Source: Arthrobacter sp. V1I9 (GTDB lineage Bacteria; Actinomycetota; Actinomycetes; Actinomycetales; Micrococcaceae). From it: a DNA stretch of 64,000 nucleotides. The DNA lies in NCBI RefSeq assembly GCF_030817075.1, contig NZ_JAUSYU010000001.1, forward strand, positions 1,054,001 to 1,118,000, written 5' to 3'. A program made the translations under genes and the position numbers. Shown in pieces: positions 1-8,283 of the stretch. Positions within the stretch are counted from its first letter, which is position 1, and every line of letters begins with the position of its first letter. A model generated the notes under the pieces. The model was not told the origin of the DNA. It saw nothing but the letters and a program-made list of their open reading frames with translations, and made no database searches.

Positions 1-611
1 ATGCGGACCGCAGCATCCTGCATGGACTCCTGCAGGTCACGACCCAGCCGGGACTCGTTCACGAGCCGCGCGAATTCCTCGGAAGTAGGCGCATCGGCTT
101 CCTGGGCGACCGCATCCACGCAGCGCATCAGGCTGTGCCCCGCACGGAGGCCCCCGGCCAGCATCTGTAAGGTGTCGCCGAGTTGGACGTCGAACCGGGT
201 CCGCCGGCGACCTGAAAGGACGTTGAGGGTCAGCCTTGCCACCAACGGAGTGGCTGCAGACAATAGGAGCGCGGCCAGGAAGCCATACAAAATGAAGCCT
301 ATGACTCCGGCTGTAACAGCGATGCAGGCCACCAGAAGGATGAAGTCGGCCTGGCGCATCTTGAGGCCGGCCTGTTCCAGGGAAGCCCTGCTGCCGAACG
401 CAGCATTCCGGCTGACGTTTCGTTCCAGGTAGGCGGTGGCGGAATCCGTGGCGCGCGTGAGGAGGGACGGACCCGCCACCACCCCTGGCCGGCGCCGGGA
501 TAACGCGATCTGTCCCGTGCTGCTTCCAAAGGTTATGAGCAGGAGCACCGCGACCGCACCGAAACAGAGGGCAAGTCCGGCCGCCAGGAACAGGGGATGG
601 GTGACCGTCAC
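1..611 (-). CDS. tadB: TadB-like Flp pilus assembly platform protein (partial, C-terminus outside window)
   Basis: Reading the minus strand from a GTG at 611 gives about 203 residues before the window edge. There is a hydrophobic segment at about residues 6-28, a cytoplasmic stretch, and a pair of membrane segments at about 92-125. These are followed by the type II secretion F domain signature FDVQLGDTLQMLAGGLRAG. TadB is an inner-membrane platform protein that works with the TadA/CpaF ATPase to extrude Flp pilin. The start is chosen because the GTG overlaps the cpaF stop as GTGA, giving translational coupling. A tadC gene is expected beyond the left edge. Family is clear; the exact end is not visible. 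Confidence 0.88.
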   Translation of the reverse strand, partial: MTVTHPLFLAAGLALCFGAVAVLLLITFGSSTGQIALSRRRPGVVAGPSLLTRATDSATAYLERNVSRNAAFGSRASLEQAGLKMRQADFILLVACIAVTAGVIGFILYGFLAALLLSAATPLVARLTLNVLSGRRRTRFDVQLGDTLQMLAGGLRAGHSLMRCVDAVAQEADAPTSEEFARLVNESRLGRDLQESMQDAAVR

Positions 612-2053
612 CGGAATCCACCTCCGGTGGGCGCAGCGCCGAATACCGCTGGCGAGATGGGGATGCCGAGTTCAGCGAAATGGTCGACGAACCGGGGGCG
701 GACCCCTGTTGGTTTCGCCCGACCAAGGAACCTGCCGTCGGCGTCAACCCCCGCGCTGTAGTCAAAAGTGAAGGCATCCTGGAGGGTAACGACGTCGCCC
801 TCCATTCCCTGCACTTCGGTGACGTGCGTGACGCGGCGGGTCCCGTCGCGAAGCCGGGAGATATGGACGATGACGTTTATGGCCGAGGCAATTTGCTCGC
901 GGATGGCCCGCAACGGGAGGTCCATGCCTGCCATCAGGACCAGCGTTTCCAAACGTGAAATGGCATCCCTTGGCGAGTTGGCGTGGACTGTAGAAATGGA
1001 GCCGTCGTGGCCCGTGTTCATGGCCTGCAGCATGTCCAGGGACTCACCGCCACGAACTTCGCCGATGACTATACGGTCCGGGCGCATCCGCAACGAGTTC
1101 CGTACCAGATCCCGAATGGTAATCTCGCCCTTGCCTTCGATATTCCGTGGCCTGCTTTCTAGCCGGATCACGTGGTCTTGCTGAAGTTGAAGTTCAACTG
1201 CGTCCTCAATGGTCACGATTCGTTCATCGGACGGCAGGAACGACGAGAGCACATTAAGCATGGTGGTCTTCCCGGTACCGGTGCCTCCGGAAACAATAAT
1301 GTTGAGCCGTGCTCGCACGCATGCCTGCAGGAGTTCGGCCATTTCCGGGGACATAGATCCGAGGGAGATGAGGTTGTTGACTGTGAGCGGTACCTGGCCG
1401 AACTTGCGGATGGTTAATGATGAACCGCTCACGGCCAGGGGCGGAATGATCGCGTTGACGCGCGATCCATCGCTGAGGCGTGCGTCCACCAGCGGCGATG
1501 ACTCGTCAATCCGGCGACCAACTTTGGTAACAATCCGCTCGATCACACGCCGAAGGTGCTCTTCACCGGTAAAGCGGGACCCGGTGAGTGTTAGTTTTCC
1601 CTTACGTTCGACATAGATCCTTTCGGGCCCATTCACCATGATTTCGGTGATGTCGCTGTCGCTGAGGAGCTTCTCAAGGGGACCCAGCCCAAGGACGTCA
1701 TCGATAATCTCCTGCACCAGGCGTCCGCGCTCAGAGAGCGTGAGCGGGATCTCTTCTTCCTCGATGATTTTCCGGAGCTCATCTTTTACGTACTGCTGGA
1801 GTTCTGAATCCTCCAAGGAGCTGTCTGTGATTCGGCTGCCCATCCGCTCGTAAAGTGCCACACCGGCCCGGTCCTTCACGGAAGCCAACGCTTCGTTCGA
1901 CTCATTGCTGTGGTTATGGGCTTCCTGCGAGGCCGTTGGATATCCTGACGGCTCCAGACTCGCCGAAGCCCAAGGGATGGCCGGCGCTTGTGCGCCCGTC
2001 TCCCCGGGGGCACCCAGACCGCGTGCGGCATCTAACCTTCGTGTAAGACTCAT
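608..2053 (-). CDS. cpaF: CpaF/TadA-type pilus assembly ATPase
   Basis: This is a 481-residue secretion ATPase of the type II/IV family that powers Flp pilus assembly at the inner membrane. The first ~85 residues are variable. The N-terminal domain follows (LGLGPLEKLLSDSDITEIMV). Walker A, SGGTGTGKTT, lies at about residues 255-264, and the Walker B region RIVIGEVRGGE at about 327-337. The His box TVHANSPRDA is at about 355-364. Its ATG overlaps the stop of the upstream cpaE as ATGA, and its own stop overlaps tadB, so the tad genes are tightly coupled. The long Ser/Pro/Ala-rich N-terminus could mean a later true start, but the ATGA overlap favours this one. Confidence 0.95.
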   Translation of the reverse strand: MSLTRRLDAARGLGAPGETGAQAPAIPWASASLEPSGYPTASQEAHNHSNESNEALASVKDRAGVALYERMGSRITDSSLEDSELQQYVKDELRKIIEEEEIPLTLSERGRLVQEIIDDVLGLGPLEKLLSDSDITEIMVNGPERIYVERKGKLTLTGSRFTGEEHLRRVIERIVTKVGRRIDESSPLVDARLSDGSRVNAIIPPLAVSGSSLTIRKFGQVPLTVNNLISLGSMSPEMAELLQACVRARLNIIVSGGTGTGKTTMLNVLSSFLPSDERIVTIEDAVELQLQQDHVIRLESRPRNIEGKGEITIRDLVRNSLRMRPDRIVIGEVRGGESLDMLQAMNTGHDGSISTVHANSPRDAISRLETLVLMAGMDLPLRAIREQIASAINVIVHISRLRDGTRRVTHVTEVQGMEGDVVTLQDAFTFDYSAGVDADGRFLGRAKPTGVRPRFVDHFAELGIPISPAVFGAAPTGGGFR

Positions 2054-3246
2054 GAGACCAGCGCCCTTCTGTGAAGCTTCTTGTGGGGTCGTTCTTCCCA
2101 GCCCGGTTTGAACCTTTCAGCCAGTTGTCCGAGTCCGCGGGCCACGCCGTCGCGGCTGCCCTCCTGCAGGAGAGGAACCCCTTTGTTGGTGGAGAATGGG
2201 ACAGCCCTCGAACGCGGCAGGACGATATCGACCGGCCGGCTGATGGTAGCCTCCACGTCCTGCACTGACAGCCCGCTCTTCCGATCAGCGAAATTCAATA
2301 CAACGTGACGTTTGTCCGGCATAAGATCCAGCTCCGTAAGAATCTGGAAGCCAGTCCGCAGCCCCCTGATACTCGGTACGTCCATGCCGCAAACCCAGAC
2401 TGCATCGGTCGCTTGATCAAGGGTGGCCAACAAGTGATCCCCCAGCCCGGGCGCTGTGTCGACCACAACATACTGGAATTCGTCGGCTAACTGCCGGATC
2501 AGATGCGCCACTTGCTCGCCGGTGATGTGATCAGCCTGGGCAGGATTGGCCGGAGCGCAAAGCGCGTAAATGCCGCTGTTGTGCAGCGTCAAGTAAGACT
2601 TCAGGACCAGGGTGTCCTGGACGGCCGCTCCGGTCACCGCGTCAGCCAGTGTCCGCTCCGGCTCCATCAGTAAGCCACTGGCTACGTCCCCAAACTGTAA
2701 GTCGAGGTCCAGTACCACGACGCTCATGGGGGCGATCTTGCCCAGCGCCACTGCCAGGTTGGTGGTAACAGTGGTCTTGCCCACACCGCCTTTGGGTGAC
2801 ATTACGGCGATGATCCGGCCACCGGTCTTGGGTTCGGAAAGGGTGGCCCCGAGTCCCCGGCGCCGGCTGGCGGCGGTTAAGCTGGCTCGCTCCAGCATCT
2901 TTCTGATGTCATCGCTTGATGCATCCGGCGGCAACAGATCACGGATCCCGGCACGCATGGCCGGTAACGCAATTCCCTCGTCAACCTCCGTGACCAGGAC
3001 AACGCTGATCTCCGGAAATTGCAGGTCGAAAAGACTGCCCATCCGGATTGCATCTTCTGCCGGCAAACCCGGACCCAAAAGAACAACTTCTGCGGGTTCG
3101 GCACTTACCGCCCGGAGGATATCTTCGGGACTTGGGGGAAGATAGTCGGCCGGCAGAACCTGAATATTGCCGTGAAGTCCCTTGACGGCTTCTTGGGCGC
3201 GCTGGGAGAAAGCTCTGTCCGCGGTGACCGCTATGAACCTGCTCAT
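2050..3246 (-). CDS. cpaE: CpaE/TadZ-type pilus assembly MinD-like ATPase
   Basis: The protein has 398 residues. Residues 1-120 look like an atypical receiver domain (alternating strands and helices, e.g. VVLLGPGLPAEDAIR and VVLVTEV). From about residue 144 it is a MinD/ParA-type ATPase with a deviant Walker A, KGGVGKTT, at about 152-159, and an aspartate-containing switch (VVLDLDLQFGDV). This receiver plus MinD arrangement is that of CpaE/TadZ, which places the Tad machine in the cell. The start overlaps the cpaB stop (ATGA at 3243-3246), and the stop overlaps the cpaF start. Confidence 0.9.
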   Translation of the reverse strand: MSRFIAVTADRAFSQRAQEAVKGLHGNIQVLPADYLPPSPEDILRAVSAEPAEVVLLGPGLPAEDAIRMGSLFDLQFPEISVVLVTEVDEGIALPAMRAGIRDLLPPDASSDDIRKMLERASLTAASRRRGLGATLSEPKTGGRIIAVMSPKGGVGKTTVTTNLAVALGKIAPMSVVVLDLDLQFGDVASGLLMEPERTLADAVTGAAVQDTLVLKSYLTLHNSGIYALCAPANPAQADHITGEQVAHLIRQLADEFQYVVVDTAPGLGDHLLATLDQATDAVWVCGMDVPSIRGLRTGFQILTELDLMPDKRHVVLNFADRKSGLSVQDVEATISRPVDIVLPRSRAVPFSTNKGVPLLQEGSRDGVARGLGQLAERFKPGWEERPHKKLHRRALVS

Positions 3247-3989
3247 TTGAAAAGCTCCGTCTTTTTCACAACGGTTGGACTGCTTTCTGTGGCGGAGCTG
3301 GGTTCCTTAGTGAGCCACAGCTTTCCGAATTCTGCAGCGAAGGCGATTTTTGCTGCGTCCACGTCATTCCGGGCGAATGTAACCAGCAGTTGGCCCTCTG
3401 GCAGTTGGGTATTTGCCTGCTCTGCCTCGTCTCCGGAGGACGAGGCCTTTGCTGTGGAGCGCTGGACGCTGGTGACAAGGACCTTGTGGAAGAGTTGCTG
3501 ACCCATCTCCTCGCCTGCACCTGTACCGGTGCCAGCTGAGACCAACGCCACGATGCCCACGGTGTCACCGGCGGCAATGCGGCCTCCAACGACGCGCTGG
3601 GCCTCAAGTTGAACGGAAACTTCCTGCATTCCCTCGGGCACCGGGACCGAACCGGGTGCGGCAAGGCTAATGGGATCGACCAAACGGACGCCCAGGAGGG
3701 CCTCACCGGGTACCAGGTCAGCGGCGGCCACCTTATCGTTCAGGCCATCAAGGCTTTTAAGAGCTCCATTGGGTACGGATGCGCCGGGTAACGACGCCAG
3801 CCGCACCGAATCCTGTATCTGATCCACGGTGGCACCGCGTGGAATCTGTTTTTCGACTACTAATACTTGTACTGGCTGTAAATTCGCTTGGGCCCTGGCT
3901 TCGGAGCCCTGGACATATGAGACTAGGAGCATTGTGCCAACTACCGCGAGCACAAGCGCTATGATGCCTCCCAGAAGGCGGTTCTTCAC
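3243..3989 (-). CDS. cpaB: CpaB/RcpC-like Flp pilus assembly protein
   Basis: This is a 248-residue protein with one N-terminal membrane segment (about 5-27). A SAF-like domain follows at about 40-105, containing KQIPRGATV and DLVPGEALL. The rest is the RcpC/CpaB region (VSVQLEAQRVVGGRIAAGDTVGIVAL). CpaB proteins act in the periplasm or cell envelope, stabilising the pilus channel. In a monoderm actinobacterium the partner secretin is absent, so the role is probably wall-associated (inference). It starts 68 bp after the TadG-like gene and overlaps cpaE at its stop. Confidence 0.88.
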   Translation of the reverse strand: MKNRLLGGIIALVLAVVGTMLLVSYVQGSEARAQANLQPVQVLVVEKQIPRGATVDQIQDSVRLASLPGASVPNGALKSLDGLNDKVAAADLVPGEALLGVRLVDPISLAAPGSVPVPEGMQEVSVQLEAQRVVGGRIAAGDTVGIVALVSAGTGTGAGEEMGQQLFHKVLVTSVQRSTAKASSSGDEAEQANTQLPEGQLLVTFARNDVDAAKIAFAAEFGKLWLTKEPSSATESSPTVVKKTELFK

Positions 3990-4057
3990 TTGTCTATCTC
4001 CTTTGGTTCATTCTCGGCTGAGCTGGCTGCTCCAGTCCCAGGTGGTGCATAAAGGCG

Positions 4058-5092
4058 TCAATTGATTAGTTGGGCGCCCGTGGCCCCGTATGTTGTCGGT
4101 CCTCCAAGAGTCATAGCCTCGGCCAGGGAGATCTTCTTGATAAAGCGGCCGAAGACTCCAAGATCGCTGTTCTTAAGGTTCAAGGAATTCGAAAGGGCCG
4201 TGGCCTCGGAGGTCATAAACGTTTCGGGCAGGCCGCTGCCACCCTTCAGATGCCAACCGCGAAGGGAGATATGCGCGAAGGCTTCGAGATGGAATTCGGC
4301 GTTTGAGCCGGTGCCGCGCCGGTTGTCGAAAATCGGGACCAGAATCTCTACGGTCTTTGACGAGTCCGCCAGGATGGCACCCCACCGGTTCATCATGGTT
4401 GCGCAGTCGCTGTTGTAGTCGTTACCGGTGTCTGTGCCGACCCATGGGTCCGCAATGTCCACCTTGACGCTGCAGTCGTGGGAAGGGTCGTCCAGCCAGC
4501 CGAAACCGCCGGGAATTTCCAGTCCCGAGGATGACGGGGTAGTGCATTCGTATAGCGGGTGCGAGGCGAGAGAGCTTCCATGCGCCGGGAAGAATTGGAG
4601 GTCCTCAGTGAAAAAGGGGTCCGATTCGCATTTTGAAAAAGTCAGTGGGACGACATTGCCTGCCGCGAAACCGCCGAATTTAGCCTGAGCCGTTGCACGG
4701 ATATCGGCAGTCTGGATTCCCAAGGCCCGCGCGAAGGACAACGAGAAGTGGTTGTTACCGGAAGTGTCCTTGGACTGCGTGGTGACGTTGACGACACCGG
4801 CGTTCACGGTCGCACTGACAATGTTGGTGTTGGCGTCCAGGGCATTCTGATTAGCCATCGCGGCAGCCTCGGTGGCTGGGGCAGCACAGCCGGCTGCCGG
4901 CGGCGTCTCCAAGCAATCCTGGGCGATCGAGAGGGCTGCTGCATCGGCCCCGTTCTGCAGTTGGGCGTGCTCTGAATACATTGCGGCTACGTCCACGGCA
5001 AAGGCGGTGAAACCCAGTAGGGCCACCATGGTCAACGCCGCCAGGGGAGCGATGGCACCCCGTTCGCCCGTTACTGATCTCAGCCGCCGCAT
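4058..5092 (-). CDS. TadG-like protein (Tad/TadE-G N-terminal membrane domain)
   Basis: The 344-residue protein begins with the Tad-family N-terminus: RGAIAPLAALTMVALLGF makes one membrane helix at about residues 12-36, followed by HAQLQNGADAAALSIAQDC. The rest is a secreted, Cys-containing domain of about 300 residues with no motif I recognise. TadG-like proteins are minor components or wall anchors of Flp pili. Its start overlaps the end of tadE by 13 bases, so the two are co-transcribed and probably co-translated. A VWA domain, present in some longer TadG proteins, is not seen here. Confidence 0.82.
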   Translation of the reverse strand: MRRLRSVTGERGAIAPLAALTMVALLGFTAFAVDVAAMYSEHAQLQNGADAAALSIAQDCLETPPAAGCAAPATEAAAMANQNALDANTNIVSATVNAGVVNVTTQSKDTSGNNHFSLSFARALGIQTADIRATAQAKFGGFAAGNVVPLTFSKCESDPFFTEDLQFFPAHGSSLASHPLYECTTPSSSGLEIPGGFGWLDDPSHDCSVKVDIADPWVGTDTGNDYNSDCATMMNRWGAILADSSKTVEILVPIFDNRRGTGSNAEFHLEAFAHISLRGWHLKGGSGLPETFMTSEATALSNSLNLKNSDLGVFGRFIKKISLAEAMTLGGPTTYGATGAQLIN

Positions 5093-5526
5093 CGCATAAC
5101 CCCTTTGCCTTGAATTGAGAGGTTGGCGGGCATACCCGGTATGAGATTGGGAAAGCCTGTTATCCAGGGGGTGGAATAGGTGACAGTGACCACGGCATTG
5201 CCAGCGGTGGTACAGGTAGCGCCAGACGAGTAACTGACACCGACGTTTGCAGCGGTCAGCGCTACGGAGGGCGCTGCTGCCACACCGGCAGCCTGTGCGC
5301 CAGCAGCCGAGTAGCCCTCTTCGGCGCTGTGTATGGCGGCATATCGAGCTGCTTCGCGTGCGGCTTCGGTCAGAGAGACTTGAATGTTGAAGGCGCGTCC
5401 AATTTCAGCGATCCCAAGTACGAGGCAAAGGAATAGTGGCAAAATAAGCGCGAATTCAACAGCAGCCGCGCCAGCCTCGTGGCCGTAAGGTTTGCGGGTG
5501 ATTCGGGCAGCACGGCTGTTCGTCAT
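5080..5526 (-). CDS. tadE: TadE-like pseudopilin
   Basis: This is a 148-residue TadE-family protein. A short basic N-terminus is followed by GAAAVEFALILPLFLCLVLG, a pilin-like cleavage site with Glu at +5 that continues into a hydrophobic helix. Next comes the TadE signature EIGRAFNIQVSLTEAAREAA. TadE is a pseudopilin processed by the TadV peptidase (the prepilin peptidase gene is at 6138-6803). It lies 140 bp downstream of the flp pilin gene, with a strong stem-loop between them. Confidence 0.88.
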   Translation of the reverse strand: MTNSRAARITRKPYGHEAGAAAVEFALILPLFLCLVLGIAEIGRAFNIQVSLTEAAREAARYAAIHSAEEGYSAAGAQAAGVAAAPSVALTAANVGVSYSSGATCTTAGNAVVTVTYSTPWITGFPNLIPGMPANLSIQGKGVMRCGG

Positions 5527-5617
5527 GGTAGTACCAAATTCTTTTCCCGTGGCAAATGCTTAAGGTTTAGGAAGTGGGTGAGCACGCTGCATCGGCTGAC
5601 CAGGTCGCTGCTCAGAG

Positions 5618-5655
5618 AGGATGGGGAGATTGGGTCGGCCCAATCTCCCCATCCT
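5618..5655 (-). promoter_or_regulatory. 17-bp stem-loop between flp and tadE
   Basis: The left arm is 5618-5634 (AGGATGGGGAGATTGGG), the loop is TCGG at 5635-5638, and the right arm 5639-5655 is its perfect complement. No T-run follows on the minus strand, so it is not a canonical intrinsic terminator. The position suggests an attenuator or 3' stabiliser that keeps pilin mRNA more abundant than the machinery mRNA (inference). Confidence 0.75.
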
Positions 5656-5666
5656 TGATGCACCGG

Positions 5667-5861
5667 CTACGGGAGTTGGTTGGATATCGTCGTAAAAGCC
5701 GTCCGGATTTCGGTTCCGAGCGTGACGACAATCCCCACAATTACAGCGGCTATCAGTGCAACCAGCAGACCGTATTCAACGGCCGTTGCGCCCTTCTCAG
5801 ATGAGAAGCGATCCTTGACGCCGGCAACAAAAGCCATCATTGAGACCATGAGAGAGGTCAT
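5667..5861 (-). CDS. flp: Flp family type IVb pilin
   Basis: This is a 64-residue prepilin. A 24-residue leader ending in SSEKG is followed by ATAVEYGLLVALIAAVIVG, the class IVb signature with Glu5-Tyr6 in the mature protein and a hydrophobic assembly helix. The mature pilin would be about 40 residues, normal for Flp. Start at 5861 is supported by AAGGA about 7 bases upstream. The gene has a 276-bp AT-richer upstream region carrying repeated GTACTCG sites and is followed by a strong stem-loop. This suggests separate, high-level and regulated expression of the structural subunit. Confidence 0.95.
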   Translation of the reverse strand: MTSLMVSMMAFVAGVKDRFSSEKGATAVEYGLLVALIAAVIVGIVVTLGTEIRTAFTTISNQLP

Positions 5862-5993
5862 TTTAGTTCCTTAATTCGGTGAAATGGGCCGTTTAATTTC
5901 AACGAACTTCCAACTGCCCCCATAATTTCTCAGCGGCTGGACTTCGCTAAGGAGACATTGCCATTTAGGGGATAGGGGCAACAATGCGTAGTG

Positions 5994-6070
5994 GTACTCG
6001 AATTTTTCAAATGGCGCCAAGAGTACGTACTCGAAAAGCGTGGGCAGTACTCGGAGTGCGAGTGAGTACT
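5994..6070. promoter_or_regulatory. Cluster of GTACTCG/GAGTAC sites upstream of flp
   Basis: GTACTCG occurs at 5994-6000, 6027-6033 and 6047-6053. GAGTAC (the inverted form) occurs at 6021-6026 and 6064-6069. The pair at 6021-6032 forms the perfect 12-bp palindrome GAGTACGTACTC. The cluster lies 133-210 bases upstream of the flp start, in a locally AT-rich gap. It looks like a multi-site operator for one DNA-binding protein; the protein is unknown. Confidence 0.6.
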
Positions 6071-6137
6071 GGGATTCACTACTTGGATTGAGGGCGCAGT
6101 CGGCTAGGAGGTGGACGGGGTAAGGACGCCCACGTGG

Positions 6138-6803
6138 CTAAGCGACGAAGAGCGCGACTGCCGCAAGGGCGCCGAGCATCGAGGGTCCATGGGCTACTTC
6201 TGACGCTTTATCCCGGCCTTTTCGGCAGAGAATCAGCACTGTAACCAGGCCATTCAAGATGAAGCCCAGGAGCGCGCCGTAGAGCAGCTGGCTCCAACCT
6301 AAGTACCCGAGATAGAGGCCGACGGGCGCTGCTAGCTTCACGTCACCCATTCCGATGGCCCCAGGGGAAATTAGTCCCAAAATAAGGTAGCCGGTAAACA
6401 ATATGACGGCGCCAAGCAGTGCGCGCAGCAAATCATCAGCCTGCTGATTAATCACTCCGGGCATCAAAAACAAGGGAAAGCCGCCCGCGAGCAGCATCAA
6501 TATAAGAGGGTTAGGCAACAGATGTCGTGCAACGTCAATCCGGGCGAGTTGAACGCCGAGAACCGCTAGGAATAGGAAGGCAGGCAGGGAAATTCCCATT
6601 CCAAACCGCAGCGCAAAGGCCGCGGACGCCACGCCGCTGAGCGCCGCCGTCGTGATTCTGGTGGAAAGAGGGGGAAGTCCGCCCAGCCTGGGAAGGTACT
6701 TGGCGATGAGGGCCTCCGCGAGGCGGGAGAGGACCAGCCCCAGGAGCGCGGCTCCGATGACAAGGAGCCAACCGGCGGAGCCGTCATCACCCATTGCAAA
6801 CAC
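6138..6803 (-). CDS. Prepilin peptidase, A24 family (TadV-like)
   Basis: A 221-residue, very hydrophobic protein with about six to seven membrane segments. It contains GAIGMGDVKLAAPVGLYLGY, the second catalytic Asp motif (GxGDxK-type) of A24 aspartic prepilin peptidases. The first Asp is probably in ARIDVARHLLPNPLI at about residues 86-100. It would cleave Flp, TadE and perhaps TadG at the membrane. The start is a GTG at 6803; an ATG three codons later (6794) is an alternative. It is the first gene of the tad locus in the direction of transcription, 276 bp before flp. Confidence 0.9.
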   Translation of the reverse strand: MFAMGDDGSAGWLLVIGAALLGLVLSRLAEALIAKYLPRLGGLPPLSTRITTAALSGVASAAFALRFGMGISLPAFLFLAVLGVQLARIDVARHLLPNPLILMLLAGGFPLFLMPGVINQQADDLLRALLGAVILFTGYLILGLISPGAIGMGDVKLAAPVGLYLGYLGWSQLLYGALLGFILNGLVTVLILCRKGRDKASEVAHGPSMLGALAAVALFVA

Positions 6804-6862
6804 GTGGACCCCCTGCGTCCGTCAGGCCGGCGGGAGCTGAGGCGCCGCCCGGCTACCCCATT

Positions 6863-6892
6863 TTGACCCCGAACCCCCTGACGCGCTAATCT
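6863..6892 (+). promoter_or_regulatory. Promoter for rplM-rpsI
   Basis: TTGACC at 6863-6868 and TAATCT at 6887-6892 are separated by 18 bases. This leaves a leader of about 200 nt before rplM, long enough for an autoregulatory L13 binding structure, although I could not fold one with certainty. Confidence 0.6.
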
Positions 6893-7100
6893 TGGTAGTC
6901 GTTGTGCGTGTCCTATTCCGATGGTGCGTGCCCGCTTGAGAATCCGGTTGCAGGATAACTACTCAACGTGCACATTCGGAACCACAGGATGACTGGTTAC
7001 ATAGAGCCCTCACCTCTGTTCCGGTAGCGCGCAGATAGTAGGTGCCCACCCCTGAGTGGCTCCTAAACAAGAACGCCAGAATAAGAACGAGGCAAACACC

Positions 7101-7544
7101 GTGCGTACGTACACCCCGAAGCCCGGCGATATCAACCGCCAGTGGCACGTCATTGACGCCACAGACGTTGTCCTTGGTCGTCTCGCGAGCCAGACCGCAA
7201 TCCTGCTGCGCGGCAAGCACAAGGCAACCTTTGCGTCCCACATGGACATGGGCGACTTCGTCATCATCATCAACGCTGAAAAGGTCGCCCTCACCGGTGC
7301 CAAGCTGGAGCAGAAGCGCGCTTACCGCCACTCCGGCTACCCGGGCGGCCTGACCTCCGTCAACTACGCGGAACTGCTGGAATCCAACCCGGTCCGCGCC
7401 GTTGAGAAGGCCATCAAGGGCATGCTCCCGAAGAACTCCCTCGCTGCACAGCAGCTGGGCAAGCTGAAGGTGTACCGCGGTGCTGAGCACCCGCACGCCG
7501 CCCAGCAGCCCAAGACTTTCGAAATTACCCAGGTCGCCCAGTAG
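7101..7544 (+). CDS. rplM: 50S ribosomal protein L13
   Basis: The protein has 147 residues, full length for bacterial L13, a 50S subunit component that contacts 23S rRNA. Family landmarks visible are [44 protein letters not shown] and GMLPKN. The GTG at 7101 is chosen because it gives the normal [17 protein letters not shown]-terminus; an in-frame ATG at 7056 would add 15 residues not typical of L13. It is followed 38 bp later by rpsI, the conserved bacterial rplM-rpsI pair. Confidence 0.97.
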   Translation: MRTYTPKPGDINRQWHVIDATDVVLGRLASQTAILLRGKHKATFASHMDMGDFVIIINAEKVALTGAKLEQKRAYRHSGYPGGLTSVNYAELLESNPVRAVEKAIKGMLPKNSLAAQQLGKLKVYRGAEHPHAAQQPKTFEITQVAQ

Positions 7545-7582
7545 TCCTGGCCACCAAACAACTTATCTATACAAGGAGAATC

Positions 7583-8089
7583 GTGGCTCAGAACGAAGAG
7601 ACCACCGAAGCCGTTGAGGCTGAGGAAACCCTGACCAGCTACACCTCTGAAAGCTCAGCTGCTGACGCCGCTGCGCCGAAGAAGGAGCGCCCGGCACTGA
7701 CCGTTGCCGGCGCAGCAGTTGGCCGCCGCAAGGAAGCCGTTGCACGCGTCCGTGTTGTTCCAGGCTCCGGCAAGTGGACCATCAACGGCCGCGCGCTGGA
7801 CAACTACTTCCCGAACAAGCTGCACCAGCAGGACGTCAACGAGCCCTTCAAGATCCTTGATCTCGAAGGTGCCTACGACGTTATCGCCCGTATCCACGGT
7901 GGCGGCATCTCCGGCCAGGCCGGCGCCCTGCGCCTCGGCATCGCCCGTTCATTGAACGAGATCGACGTCGAGAACAACCGGGCCACGCTGAAGAAGGCCG
8001 GTTACCTCTCACGTGACGCCCGCGTCATCGAGCGTAAGAAGGCCGGTCTCAAGAAGGCCCGTAAGGCTCAGCAGTACTCCAAGCGCTAA
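7583..8089 (+). CDS. rpsI: 30S ribosomal protein S9
   Basis: This is a 168-residue protein. Residues 1-38 form the acidic Ala/Glu-rich extension seen in actinobacterial S9. The conserved domain follows, with [21 protein letters not shown] and [19 protein letters not shown]. The C-terminal tail ends in QQYSKR and reaches the P-site tRNA in ribosomes. Start is the GTG at 7583, preceded by AAGGAG at 7573-7578. It is the second gene of the rplM operon, with tandem hairpins after its stop. Confidence 0.97.
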   Translation: MAQNEETTEAVEAEETLTSYTSESSAADAAAPKKERPALTVAGAAVGRRKEAVARVRVVPGSGKWTINGRALDNYFPNKLHQQDVNEPFKILDLEGAYDVIARIHGGGISGQAGALRLGIARSLNEIDVENNRATLKKAGYLSRDARVIERKKAGLKKARKAQQYSKR

Positions 8090-8102
8090 TCCCCGCTTGT
8101 CC

Positions 8103-8179
8103 AGAAGCCCGTCCCGCCATTGGCGGGGCGGGCTTCTGCCGTTTCTGCCCTCCCTGCTCCTGCTATAGGAGCAGGGAGG
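8103..8179 (+). terminator. Tandem stem-loop terminators after rpsI
   Basis: The first hairpin pairs 8103-8118 (AGAAGCCCGTCCCGCC) with 8122-8137, with one G-U pair and a 3-nt loop. The second pairs CCTCCCTGCTCC at 8149-8160 with GGAGCAGGGAGG at 8168-8179. Both lie directly after the rpsI stop. Confidence 0.85.
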
Positions 8180-8271
8180 AAATTTCAGCTCCCGGTCGCT
8201 GTGCCAAAGCAGGTCAACAGCCATTAGGCGGCGCCTCACCAACGGTTTCAAGCTCAACCCAACCCATCCTC

Positions 8272-8277
8272 TAGACT
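8272..8277 (+). promoter_or_regulatory. -10 box for leaderless glmM
   Basis: TAGACT lies 6 nt before the glmM GTG, so transcription should begin at or next to the start codon. No Shine-Dalgarno is present. Confidence 0.6.
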
Positions 8278-8283
8278 TGACCG

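Noticed and set aside
1..6803. Type II secretion or competence system
   Set aside because: CpaE, CpaB, TadE/G and a class IVb Flp pilin identify it as a Tad pilus locus.
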